Positions 9,020 to 16,361 of a DNA stretch of 64,000 nt are shown piece after piece. The stretch is taken from the NCBI RefSeq assembly GCF_014076415.1, contig NZ_CP043568.1, positions 3,720,001 through 3,784,000 on the forward strand. The letters run 5' to 3'. The position numbers and the translations under genes are program-made. Source of the DNA: Comamonas testosteroni. GTDB lineage: Bacteria > Pseudomonadota > Gammaproteobacteria > Burkholderiales > Burkholderiaceae_C. Every line of letters starts with the position of its first letter. The first letter of the stretch is position 1. Below the pieces are notes generated by a model. The model was not told the origin of the DNA. It searched no databases and saw only the letters and a list, made by a program, of their open reading frames with translations.

Positions 9020-9377
9020 ATGACCCGTCTCGCTTCCTTCGCCACCCTCACCTCGGTGTTCCTGGCGGCCTGCGCCGTGGCAACTGCCGCCCAGGCACAG
9101 GCGCCCGCTTCTGCCATGAATGGCGTGCTCGTGGGCCCCAACCAGATGACACTTTATGTCTTCGACAAAGACGCCGCCGGATCCGGCAAGAGCGTATGCA
9201 ACGGTGGCCCCGGGTGCGACGGCTACCGGTGACTGGAGCCTGGTTGTCCGCGACAACGGTAACCAGCAATGGGCCTACAAGGGCCGTCCTCTCTATTACT
9301 GGGCCAAGGATGCCAAGCCCGGAGACAGAACGGGGGATGGATTGCTCAACAACAGCTGGCACATCGCCAAGCCCTGA
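9020..9377 (+). pseudogene. COG4315-type secreted protein (YxFxxD repeat family), internal deletion
   Basis: The N-terminal part (signal peptide LTSVFLAACAVATAAQAQ, then MTLYVFDKDAAGSGKSVCNG) and the C-terminal part (TGDWSLVVRDNGNQQWAYKG, then RPLYYWAKD, GDRTGDG, SWHIAKP) are the two halves of a family usually about 125 residues long with repeated Y-x-F/Y-x-x-D motifs. They lie in different reading frames: the first stops at 9232, and the second is open through the region. Around 9200-9225 the expected CNGPC-xxxWPP segment is missing, so a short deletion has removed it and shifted the frame. A good ribosome site (AAGGAG) precedes the ATG. It lies 34 bp upstream of the SrpA-type peroxidase gene. 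Confidence 0.75.
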
Positions 9378-9411
9378 GAACTCAAGCCTGGATCATCAAG
9401 AGGAAGAAACA

Positions 9412-10410
9412 ATGAAGCTCCGAAAAATGAAGCTCGCGCTGAGCTGTGTCATGCTGGTGCCGCCGTTTTTTGCCCTGGCAGCCGAGCAGGAAGTGACGGC
9501 ACTGCGGGTGGTCCAGGCTCTGGAAACGACCTTTGGCGTTCATCAGGGAGAGCGCCGCAATCACATCAAGGGGACCTGCGCAGTGGGCGAGTTCACCGCT
9601 ACCGCCGAGGCCGCCAGATACTCGCGCTCTACACTGTTTTCCGGCCAAGCCGTTCCGGTGATTGCGCGCTTCTCGCTGGCAGGAGGAAACCCCAAGGTTC
9701 CAGATGTTGCCCAAAGCGCGCGTGGAATGGCCCTGCAATTCAAGCTCCCAAAGGGACAGTTGCACCAGATGTCCATGTTGAACACCCCCATGTTCGGCGC
9801 CGCCCACCCCGGAACGTTTCTGGACCTGACCGAAGCTCAGCGCCCCGATCCAGCCACCGGCAAGCCGGACCCGGAAAAGCTCAGAGCATTCAGGGCCTCC
9901 CATCCTGACAGCCTGGCTCAGGCGCAATACCTGGCAAGCCACAACCCTCCCGACAGCTACACCCGCAGCGCATTCTTTGGCATTCACACCTTCAAGTTCA
10001 TCAATGCACAGGACAAGGTGACTCTGGTGCGCTGGCGCTTCATACCTCAGGAGGGAGAGAAGCCGCTAAGCAACGAGGCGCTGAAGACGGCCGGGTCGGA
10101 CTTTCTGGAAACCGTATTGATCAGCAGCACATCGAAAAAACCGGCTCGCTGGGACATGCTGGTGACAGTCGGACAGCCAGGTGATGCGCAGGACGACCCC
10201 ACGCAGTCATGGCCCGCACAGCGACCTGAGTTCAAGGCTGGCACCTTGACGATCACGAGCGCTTCGACTCAGAAAGGAGGCTTGTGCGAGCCGATCAACT
10301 TTGATCCGATGGTGATGGCCGACGGCATTGCGCCCACCAATGATCCGGTGCTCCGCTTTCGCTCCCAGGCCTATGCAGTGTCATTTGGCAAGCGCTTGAG
10401 TGGTCAATGA
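9412..10410 (+). CDS. Periplasmic catalase-related peroxidase, SrpA family
   Basis: A protein of 332 residues: a small heme catalase-fold protein of the SrpA type rather than a full-length catalase. The signal peptide is KLALSCVMLVPPFFALAAE. Family motifs are FGVHQGERRNHIKGTCAVGE, the catalase-like segment PVIARFSLAGGNPKVPD, ARGMALQFKLPKG and FFGIHTFKFINAQ, and the terminal NDPVLRFRSQAYAVSFGKR. The expected role is hydrogen- or organic-peroxide removal in the periplasm. The ATG at 9412 has AGAGGAAG upstream; the longer frame back to 9196 is a shadow of the broken COG4315 gene. Confidence 0.9.
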   Translation: MKLRKMKLALSCVMLVPPFFALAAEQEVTALRVVQALETTFGVHQGERRNHIKGTCAVGEFTATAEAARYSRSTLFSGQAVPVIARFSLAGGNPKVPDVAQSARGMALQFKLPKGQLHQMSMLNTPMFGAAHPGTFLDLTEAQRPDPATGKPDPEKLRAFRASHPDSLAQAQYLASHNPPDSYTRSAFFGIHTFKFINAQDKVTLVRWRFIPQEGEKPLSNEALKTAGSDFLETVLISSTSKKPARWDMLVTVGQPGDAQDDPTQSWPAQRPEFKAGTLTITSASTQKGGLCEPINFDPMVMADGIAPTNDPVLRFRSQAYAVSFGKRLSGQ

Positions 10411-10833
10411 ACTCCGAGGATCAAGCTCGTACATTTCTCCTTGGGCTCCAGCATGGACAAGTCCAAGCAAGGGCAAACCAGGGAGGCAAGCTTGTGGCCG
10501 ATCTTCGAATGTCGTTGATCGGCCATCAGCGGTCGTCTGGCGCGAGGAAACAAAGGGCAGGTCCACGAAGGGCAGGTCCAGACTGCACTGAGACGGTCGC
10601 CTACCGTCCAGCTTCGCGTCGCAGGCTTTTTCAGGCAGATCTGCGACGCTAGCAGACGGTGTCAGGACAGCAACGATTATCCCAAAGCAGATAAGCGGCA
10701 CTGGTGAGTGCCATCAACAGCTTTACTCCGCAGTCGATTGATCGACTGCACCCCCTTCAGCAAGCCTGGCTTGAACGACCTCCACGCGCGGGGCAACAGC
10801 CTTAGAGCCCCGTCACGGACGCTTGACAGCCAA
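10411..10833. other. 422-bp stretch with no convincing gene; one inverted repeat
   Basis: No frame here shows a recognisable protein. At 10616-10649 GCGTCGCAG and CTGCGACGC form a perfect 9-bp inverted repeat around 16 bases that include five T. At 10557-10583 GGGCAGGTCCA occurs twice in tandem (14-bp period). It lies between the SrpA gene end and the end of the convergent broken GltI gene. Confidence 0.5.
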
Positions 10834-11727
10834 TCACTGCGCTGGCTTGTCGCTGTGCAGCTTTAGGTTTGTCTTGAGTTGTGCAGCCATGGGCATCGAC
10901 AGGTTTACACCCTTGGGCGGAATCGGCGATTCAAACCACTTGACATAGAGCTTTGCAAACTCGCCCGAGTCCATCAATCGGGTTATGGCCCCATCAACCA
11001 GCTTCTTGAACTCTGGATCGTCCTTGCGCATCATGCAGCCATAGGGCTCGACCTGGAGTGTCTCACCGACCACTTCAAGCATATTGGAATTCTTGGAGTT
11101 GGCTTTCAAGCCAAACAACAGAATATCGTCCAGCGCCAAGGCTGACGCCTGGTCTGTCTCAAGCAGTTGCAGCCCCTCCTCATAATCCTTTCCCAGGACG
11201 AACTGGAGGTCGAGATTCTTTTCGAGACCGTAGGCCCGCAATACTTTTTCATTTGTACTGCCGCCTGTGCTGGCTACCGTCTTATGCATCAGATCGGCGT
11301 AATTCTGAATGCCAGACGCCTTCTTGACGAGCAGGCGGGTACCGGCATAGAACTAACTGACAGAAAAAGCCACATCTTTGCCCCGTGAAGAGGTGTTCGT
11401 CGTCGAACCACACTCCAGATCGTAGGCCCCGCTCATCAATAGCGGTATCCGGTTTTGGGCCGTCACTGGCATATATATGACGTCCAAATTCGGCCTGTCC
11501 AACTTCTTGCGCAAGTTGTCGACGATGGCGTCCGTCAGGTCTACGGCAAATCCGACTGCCTTGGAGGGAGCGATGAGATAGCTAAAGGGCACCGATGATT
11601 CGCGGTAGGACACGGTGATCCTGTTGCTCTGCGCAACTTTTTCCAGAGTCTGAGCAGTGGTTGGAGTGACCGCAGTAACCATAGCAATGACTGCTAGGAA
11701 CCCTGTGGCATGTTTCATAGCGAGCAT
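10834..11727 (-). pseudogene. GltI-type amino-acid ABC transporter binding protein with an in-frame amber codon
   Basis: Signal peptide and N-domain (MLAMKHATGFLAVIAMVTAV, VSYRESSVPFSY, VGFAVDLTDAIVD, CGSTTNTSSRGKDVAFSVS) are followed by TAG at 11353-11355. The same frame then continues FYAGTRLLVKKASGIQNYAD, MHKTVASTGGSTNEK and on to the normal C-terminus. Removing the stop gives a 297-residue protein of the glutamate/aspartate family, so one base change (probably Tyr to stop) interrupts the gene. The ATG at 11727 has an AAAGGAG site eight bases upstream. No permease or ATPase genes are nearby. Confidence 0.85.
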
Positions 11728-12137
11728 GGCGCGTACTCCTTTTGCGACCTGAGTCGCATGCGTTGCGTAAACCAACAAGCAAGGATTGAGCGCATTCACT
11801 GCAAGGCATGAGGCTCGCGCGGATGTATCAACACCTGCGCAGTTGATTTTAGGCACGCCAACTCAAGCGTCATTGACGGACATCAAACTAATGACGGGTC
11901 AGATTGAAGGCCTCCGAATCACGCATGAGACCCCAAAAAAGCTGATATACAAGGTTGAACTGCATAGCAGCCGCGGGCTGCAATGGGCCGTCAGCGACCG
12001 TCCCAGATCGGCCAAGAGCAGCGAAGAGCAGCGAAGAGCAGCCACTGAACCTAAATCATTAGGAGGGAGTGACGCACCACCGCTCTTCATCAGAACCAAC
12101 GAAACGATACGATCCCAACGAAAACTCAGGTAAAAAA
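11728..12137. other. 410-bp gene-free stretch with a short tandem repeat
   Basis: Contains the promoter side of the broken GltI gene. At 12014-12043 the 10-mer AAGAGCAGCG is repeated three times (last copy one base different). GC content starts to fall at about 12050, toward the AT-rich HIT/ThiF genes. No protein family is recognisable in any frame. Confidence 0.45.
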
Positions 12138-12626
12138 TCAAGATGCTCCCTTGGTCGATTGGCGCCAGATTTCAAATCCCCTTGATTTTTTTGCCATCAA
12201 TTGCAACTCCAAATCACTTGCCCGAGGTCCATCATGGGAAGAAATATACCCCTCATATTTTGAGAAAACTTTATTATTATTTGATTTTATTCGAGCCCAG
12301 CTTGTGGGTGTTTGATGCATAGGGAATAACTTTATATGCGCATGATCGACTCCGTATCCTTCCGCAATAATTCCAGTTCGCGCTACATCATCCACGCCTA
12401 AGTCAATCATTTTGCATACTTTTCTTGCTGCTAAAAATAAATCGGCAAAGCGCACATCATCTAAGTCAACTACATAGCTTGGCAGGTGCTCTTTTGTGAC
12501 TACCACGGAAAAACCTGGCGTATTTGGGAAGATTGATAAAAATGCCATATGATTCTCATCTTCCCACAATATATGAGCGGGGGATTTTCCATTTATAATT
12601 TGACAAAAAATACAATCATTAACCAT
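12138..12626 (-). CDS. HIT-family protein (Hint-like nucleotide hydrolase)
   Basis: A 162-residue protein beginning CIFCQIINGKSPAHILWED, the classic start of Hint/HIT proteins with a CxxC pair. The histidine motif is GVDHAHIKLFP: the first two histidines are present, including the likely nucleophile, but the third position of the HxHxH triad is lysine. HIT enzymes remove AMP from adenylylated substrates. Its start overlaps the stop of the upstream ThiF-like frame by 8 bp (ATGGTTAA), so the two were translated as a pair. Base composition is clearly more AT-rich than the flanking genes, suggesting transfer. Confidence 0.8.
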   Translation of the reverse strand: MVNDCIFCQIINGKSPAHILWEDENHMAFLSIFPNTPGFSVVVTKEHLPSYVVDLDDVRFADLFLAARKVCKMIDLGVDDVARTGIIAEGYGVDHAHIKLFPMHQTPTSWARIKSNNNKVFSKYEGYISSHDGPRASDLELQLMAKKSRGFEIWRQSTKGAS

Positions 12627-13062
12627 TTTTAAAAACCTTTCCTCCAGAGTGTCTTGGAAAACTCATCGAATTCCAATATTCTTCCATATGGTCAGATTCG
12701 GCCAATATTCCGCAAATGTGACCAATTATTAATGAACTGACAACACCTGCTATTTCCGTGTTGACTGGTCCAAAACTGGGCCCAACAAACCATGGATTTC
12801 TTTTCCATATTGAGGTTGGTGTGTCACCATTGAATTTCCCTAATCGTGTATAGTAAACGTCACTATGAATATACCCAGTATTTATTACCAGTGAATCAAA
12901 GTAATCACGGATATATTTTGTTATGCCCAATGGCTCATCAGCACCAACTACAACAGCATCGTAGTTTTTTCCAAAACTGGCAAGCCTTGGAAAACTGCGC
13001 ATCCGCTTTGAAAGGCGGTTAGATATCCACGACGCATTGCTGAAACTGGCCGCAGCGATCAT
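12619..13062 (-). pseudogene. ThiF/MoeB-like adenylyltransferase, N-terminal half missing
   Basis: The 147-residue frame matches only the C-terminal half of ThiF/E1-like proteins: NYDAVVVGADEPLGITKYI, FDSLVINTGYIHSDV, and PWFVGPSFGPVNTEIAGVVS. The Rossmann GxGxxG and the ATP-binding arginine region that should precede it are absent. About where they should begin, the sequence changes (13063 onward) to a LysR remnant on the other strand. It is therefore probably a beheaded gene left by recombination, although its coupling to the HIT gene is intact. AT-rich like its partner. Confidence 0.65.
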
Positions 13063-13077
13063 CTGTGCACGCTTCGT

Positions 13078-13320
13078 GGGCCGGTGCTGTTAGCCGCTCT
13101 AAGCCTGGTTCGGCGCGGTGTGGGTGTGGGTGCAGTCCCTCAGCATGCCATCAGCGGGATCGATCTCTGCGGCATTCCGTTGGTAGAGCCGCAGGTACTT
13201 CGCAGCATCGGCTTGATCTCGCGACGAGGCAAGGCACTTTCTGCCAGGGCTCAGGAACTCCAGAGGGCGTTGCGACTGGTTCATGCCCAGCAGTTGAACA
13301 AAGCACAAAGTTATAGGTAG
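13078..13320 (+). pseudogene. LysR-type regulator, C-terminal remnant
   Basis: LAALSLVRRGVGVGAVPQHA, GIDLCGIPLVEP and RSIGLISRRGKALSARAQEL match the last third of a LysR effector-binding domain (second lobe plus the final basic segment). No helix-turn-helix or first lobe precedes it; the neighbouring sequence is the truncated ThiF gene on the opposite strand. A 13335-13362 inverted repeat (GGAAT..CCTGC / GCAGG..ATTCC) follows the stop. Confidence 0.7.
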
Positions 13321-13446
13321 ACGACTGCCTGATAGGAATTGCCTGCCGAGCAGGCCTATTCCTCGCCCATTCTTGCCCTATCAAGCCCAGCATTTACGTC
13401 ACCGCTGCAAGCCTGTCTGCCTTCCGGGCTGAGCGGGCGGGGCCCG

Positions 13447-13586
13447 CCATTCCTGCGCAATCCGCGCTTGACCTTGAACCAAGCTTCAAGCTTAGGCTTG
13501 CCTCGTTCCCGGTCATCAAGGCTGGTGAAGCTATTCATCTAGGAGCTGGAATGCAGACCATATTGGGCGCCAACGGGCAGATCGCC
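13447..13586. repeat. Copy B of the 140-bp duplication (intact promoter plus epimerase start)
   Basis: Aligns with 8759-8900. This copy keeps the MerR-type promoter, an AGGAG ribosome site and the ATG at 13551, and so is the functional or younger version. The two copies bracket 4.5 kb of mostly broken genes. Confidence 0.8.
13468..13498 (+). promoter_or_regulatory. MerR-type promoter/operator for the epimerase gene
   Basis: TTGACC at 13468, a 19-bp spacer containing TTGAA-N6-TTCAA, and TAGGCT at 13493. It has the same architecture as the sites at 7575 and 8780 and lies about 50 bp upstream of the epimerase ATG. Confidence 0.7.
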
Positions 13587-13826
13587 ACCGAGCTGGCGCG
13601 CGAACTCAAGCGCAACTACAGCGATGAACTCAAGCTGGTGAGCCGCAGGCCGCGCAAGATACATGACACGGACCTGCTCGAAGTCGCCGACCTGCTCGAT
13701 GCCGAGCAGACTGCCAGAGCCGTTCAGGGCAGCAGCGTGGTGTATTTCACCGCAGGCCTGTCCCCCGATACTCAGCTTTGGGAGCAGCAGTTTCCGACCA
13801 TGCTGCACAACGCCCTTGCGGCCAGC
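13551..13826 (+). pseudogene. NAD(P)-dependent epimerase-like gene, 5' part, split by insertion
   Basis: The first 92 codons carry the Rossmann start MQTILGANGQIATELARELK, the second strand LKLVSRRPRKIHDTDLLEVA, and GSSVVYFTAGLSPDTQLWEQ, typical of atypical short-chain epimerases. The frame is then left at AAS (13821-13826), where AT-rich DNA begins. Conceptual removal of 13827-15632 joins NALAAS directly to RAAGAPFFYFDNTYMYP and restores a protein of about 328 residues. An AGGAG site precedes the ATG. Confidence 0.88.
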
Positions 13827-13827
13827 A

Positions 13828-14314
13828 CTAGGAAATTTAGTTCGAGAAAGAAAAATTAAACCAAATAAGGAATACTTTGGGGAAATTCAGAACTTGTCTT
13901 TTACTAGAAATTCATACATACTTTTCGGAGAAAACGGAAAAATAACAATAGAAATAATTTCACTTGACAATAAATGTGAAACCATCGAATTAAACAATAT
14001 TGGAGACGATATTTTTAATACTTGGAAACCTCAAAAAATTGCGGAAGATACTTTTGTTGCAAGATTTAATAGCGATTTTTGGAACGGTTGGCTTACAATA
14101 AAAAGAACCAATTGTTAGAAATATTTTACAGCAAAGGAGAAAAGGCTATAAAAACTTTTTGACGAACGAAGTTTTAGCAGTTGAAAATGATAACTTAGTC
14201 GTTTCAAACTTAAACAAGACTAAAGAAAACAGTTATTCGGTTGTATTTTATCCAATGACTGACCTAGAAGACAAAAATAAAGAATTAATAATCTTAAATC
14301 GTGAAATAAAATAA
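13828..14314 (+). pseudogene. Unidentified Bacteroidota-like protein, 5'-truncated and frameshifted
   Basis: From the left junction the frame reads NLVRERKIKPNKEYFGEIQ, then SYILFGENGKITIEIISL and FWNGWLTIK. At the run of five A at 14099-14104 it stops in one frame (RTNC-stop at 14118). The next frame continues sensibly (EPIVRNILQQRRKGYKNFL, ENSYSVVFYPMTDLED, IILNREIK) to a TAA at 14312. A single-base indel in the A run is the simplest explanation. No family recognised; the 5' end is lost at the insertion point. Confidence 0.6.
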
Positions 14315-14449
14315 CAGCAGGTAACAAGAGCTTTGTATCAGGTGGTGTGAGTGCAAAATTCAACAGTAGTTTTCAATTGAACTTTAGTAGTAACATCAGC
14401 TTTTGTGCTTCGACCTCCCACCCGAACACAAAGCCCCAAGCCATTAGTG
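14309..14449. repeat. attC-like imperfect hairpin, spacer A
   Basis: Between the first and second genes of the insert. GAGCTTTGTATCAGGTGG near the left pairs imperfectly with CCACCCGAACACAAAGCCC near the right. The outer ends are AATAACA and ATTAGTG. Size (about 140 bp), bulged long-stem form and position directly after a stop codon are as in integron attC sites. Spacer B shares the right end ATTAGTGA. Confidence 0.55.
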
Positions 14450-14489
14450 ACAAGCATATAGTAGCCATAATTGAAATGGAAACGACAAA

Positions 14490-15164
14490 ATGAACAGAAA
14501 TAGAACAAATGCTAAAATATCAGGATATGCTTTGATTTTAATGGCTTTGACAGCGGGCTTTGCCATTGGCTTTGCATTTCCTAAAGTTTACGACAAAAAC
14601 CAGCTTGAATTGCTTTTAAAGAATTTTACTGAGAATTACGGACTATATAAACAAATGCTAGTAGGACTTTCTACCACTCTCATTCTTGACTTTTTGGTTT
14701 CGTGGACACTTTTTCAATTTTTTAAAAACGATAATAGAAAAATTGCACTTACGTCATTTTTATTGAGAATAATCTATACTTTCATTTTTGGAATTGCGAC
14801 ATATTATTTATTTGCAAATCTAAAATCAGGAATTGATAATAGAACTCTATTAGAAAACTACAACTCGTTTGACAAAATTTGGACTTCGGGACTAATCATT
14901 TTCGGTGGACATTTATTCGCAATTAGTTTGCTAATGAAACTACACAAGAAAATACCAAAAGCACTTTGGATTTTGACACTGATTGCAGGTGTGGCATATA
15001 TGATTATTCACTTACTAAAAGTTATGCTTCCACAACTAAATGAATTTACTCAAATATTGGACAACCTTTTTGCCTTGCCAATGGCTTTGGGAGAAATTTG
15101 TTTAGCAATCTGGTTAATTATTAAAGGCGGAAAACAACATGAAACAAAAAACGCTAGCCACTAA
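14490..15164 (+). CDS. DUF4386-like integral membrane protein (Bacteroidota type)
   Basis: A 224-residue AT-rich gene with about six hydrophobic helices (for example ISGYALILMALTAGFAIGFA, LVGLSTTLILDFLVSWTLF, IWTSGLIIFGGHLFAISLLM and LPMALGEICLAIWLII). The pattern and spacing suggest the DUF4386 family, common in Flavobacteriia; function unknown. It is the only intact gene in the insert. Codon use (A/T-ending codons throughout) contrasts sharply with the host genes. Its ribosome site is not of Shine-Dalgarno type, as expected for Bacteroidota, so expression in this host is doubtful. Confidence 0.75.
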   Translation: MNRNRTNAKISGYALILMALTAGFAIGFAFPKVYDKNQLELLLKNFTENYGLYKQMLVGLSTTLILDFLVSWTLFQFFKNDNRKIALTSFLLRIIYTFIFGIATYYLFANLKSGIDNRTLLENYNSFDKIWTSGLIIFGGHLFAISLLMKLHKKIPKALWILTLIAGVAYMIIHLLKVMLPQLNEFTQILDNLFALPMALGEICLAIWLIIKGGKQHETKNASH

Positions 15165-15269
15165 CATCAGCTTGCAGTCAGACAATTTGAGATTGCACCG
15201 GCGGCAGTTGAGGGGAGACACAATTCCCGTTCTATTAATTGCCTGTCCGCAAGCCACAAACGATTAGTG
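15159..15269. repeat. attC-like imperfect hairpin, spacer B
   Basis: Starts CACTAAC (overlapping the stop codon of the membrane-protein gene) and ends ATTAGTG. Inside these, GCTTGC at 15170 pairs with GCAAGC at 15249, and CAGACAATT with AATTGCCTG. The layout of outer and inner paired boxes around a bulged stem mirrors attC R and L boxes. Confidence 0.55.
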
Positions 15270-15294
15270 ATAACATTGCGAAACTTTACAAAAA

Positions 15295-15632
15295 ATGACA
15301 GAACTCGAACAATATATAAAATCTTAATTTGGAGTTATTGATGCAGACGACTTAAAAAAGATAGTCGAATTATTCAAACTGACTACAATTAAAAAAGGCA
15401 ACTTTTTATTGAAAGAAAGAAGACAATGTGAAAATTTAAGTTTTGTACAAACAGGACTTTTGAGAATGTATATTTCAACCGACGAAAAAGAAATTACTCA
15501 ATGGATTTCAACAAAAGGGAATCTTTCAAACGACTTATCAAGTTTTGTATTTGAAACACCTTCTGTTTTATCAATTCAGGCATTGGCAGACACAGAAGTT
15601 ATTTAATTACAAAGACCGATTATAAAAATTGG
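15295..15632 (+). pseudogene. Crp/Fnr-family regulator fragment (Bacteroidota type), three defects
   Basis: Starts MTELEQYIKS, then an in-frame TAA at 15325. It continues DADDLKKIVELFKLTTIKKG, NFLLKERRQCENLSFVQTG, LLRMYISTDEKEITQWIST and FVFETPSVLSIQALADTEVI, the cyclic-nucleotide-binding-like domain of flavobacterial Crp/Fnr regulators. At 15602-15606 a missing T in a T run gives a second stop; shifting frame gives ITKTDYKNW up to the junction. The DNA-binding C-terminal domain is absent because the insert ends at 15632. Confidence 0.75.
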
Positions 15633-16343
15633 AGCCGCGCTGCGGGGGCCCCATTTTTCTATTTCGACAACACCTATATGTATCCGCAGAACGCGCAGCT
15701 GCAGACCGAGCAGACGGCATTCGCCCCTGTGGGGCGCAAAGGCCGGGTGCGCGCCGCCATGGCCGAGATGGTGCTGTCCGAGATGGAGCACGGCAAGATT
15801 CCCGTGCTGATTGCCCGCGCCCCCGAGTTCTACGGCCCGGCACAGACGCAGAGCATTACCAACACCTTGGTGATTGACAGGCTCAAGGCCGGCAAGACAC
15901 CGCTGGCCCCGGTGCGGGACGACCGTCTGCGCACCCTGATCTGGACGCCCGATGCCAGCCGGGCTCTGGCCCTGCTGGGCAACACGCCCGATGCTTATGG
16001 CCAGACCTGGCATCTGCCATGCGACGATGAGCGCCCCAGCTACAAGCTGCTGATCGACTGGGCCAGCCAGAGCTTTGGTCGCTCTTTCCGGTCTTCCCGC
16101 CATCACAGGCTGCCCCGCTGGGCACCGAGCGCAGCCGGCCTGATCTCCAAGCCCGTGGCCGAGCTGCAAGAGCTGCTGCCCCGCTATGCCCACGACAATC
16201 TGTTTGACTCCAGCAAATTCAAGCAGGCATTTCCGGGGTTTGCCGTTACCAGCTACCAGCAGGGGCTGGCGCTGATTGCCGATGAATTTCATAGAAATCA
16301 GCAGCAATCCCTTACCCAGACTGCGAAAGATGCTATCAAATAA
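15633..16343 (+). pseudogene. NAD(P)-dependent epimerase-like gene, 3' part
   Basis: Resumes the epimerase interrupted at 13826: RAAGAPFFYFDNTYMYPQ contains the tyrosine of the family's active-site region, followed by GRKGRVRAAMAEMVLSEM, IARAPEFYGPAQTQSITNT, TLIWTPDASRALALLG and a normal C-terminus. No start codon with a ribosome site serves it, so a separate product is unlikely. The degenerate AGCTATCAAA-type repeat lies at its end (16305-16349). Confidence 0.88.
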
Positions 16344-16349
16344 GCATCG
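16305..16349. repeat. Degenerate intergenic repeat (copy 3), overlapping a gene end
   Basis: GCAGCAATCCCTTACCCAGA followed by GATGCTATCAAATAAGC. The 3' end of the epimerase gene, including its stop codon, is formed by the repeat, a common behaviour of this family. Confidence 0.4.
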
Positions 16350-16361
16350 ATAGTTAAAAAG

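Larger units (their letters stand above)
13827..15632. mobile_element. 1.8-kb AT-rich insertion of apparent Bacteroidota origin
   Basis: The block interrupts the epimerase coding sequence exactly between codons. An AGC triplet stands on both sides (13824-13826 and 15633-15635), which may be a 3-bp target duplication or chance. It is strikingly AT-rich, and its three frames resemble Flavobacteriia/Sphingobacteriia proteins. No transposase, integrase or terminal inverted repeat is visible. Its outer genes are cut off at both junctions. Inside it are two long imperfect hairpins between genes, like the recombination spacers of gene cassettes. An assembly chimera cannot be ruled out from sequence alone. 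Confidence 0.75.

Noticed and set aside
10381-10701. 106-residue minus-strand frame with hydrophobic start
   Set aside because: No family, no ribosome site, spans a short tandem repeat and an inverted repeat; not supported as a gene.
12014-12043. CRISPR or VNTR array
   Set aside because: Only three 10-bp units without spacers; a simple tandem repeat.
11786-12133. 115-residue plus-strand frame
   Set aside because: Crosses a 10-bp tandem repeat, has low-complexity text and no homology; likely non-coding.
13663-14118. 151-residue frame as one protein
   Set aside because: It joins a shadow frame of the epimerase to the Bacteroidota fragment across the insertion junction; an accidental fusion.
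13827-15632. Classical insertion sequence
   Set aside because: No transposase, no terminal inverted repeats, and only a possible 3-bp flanking repeat.
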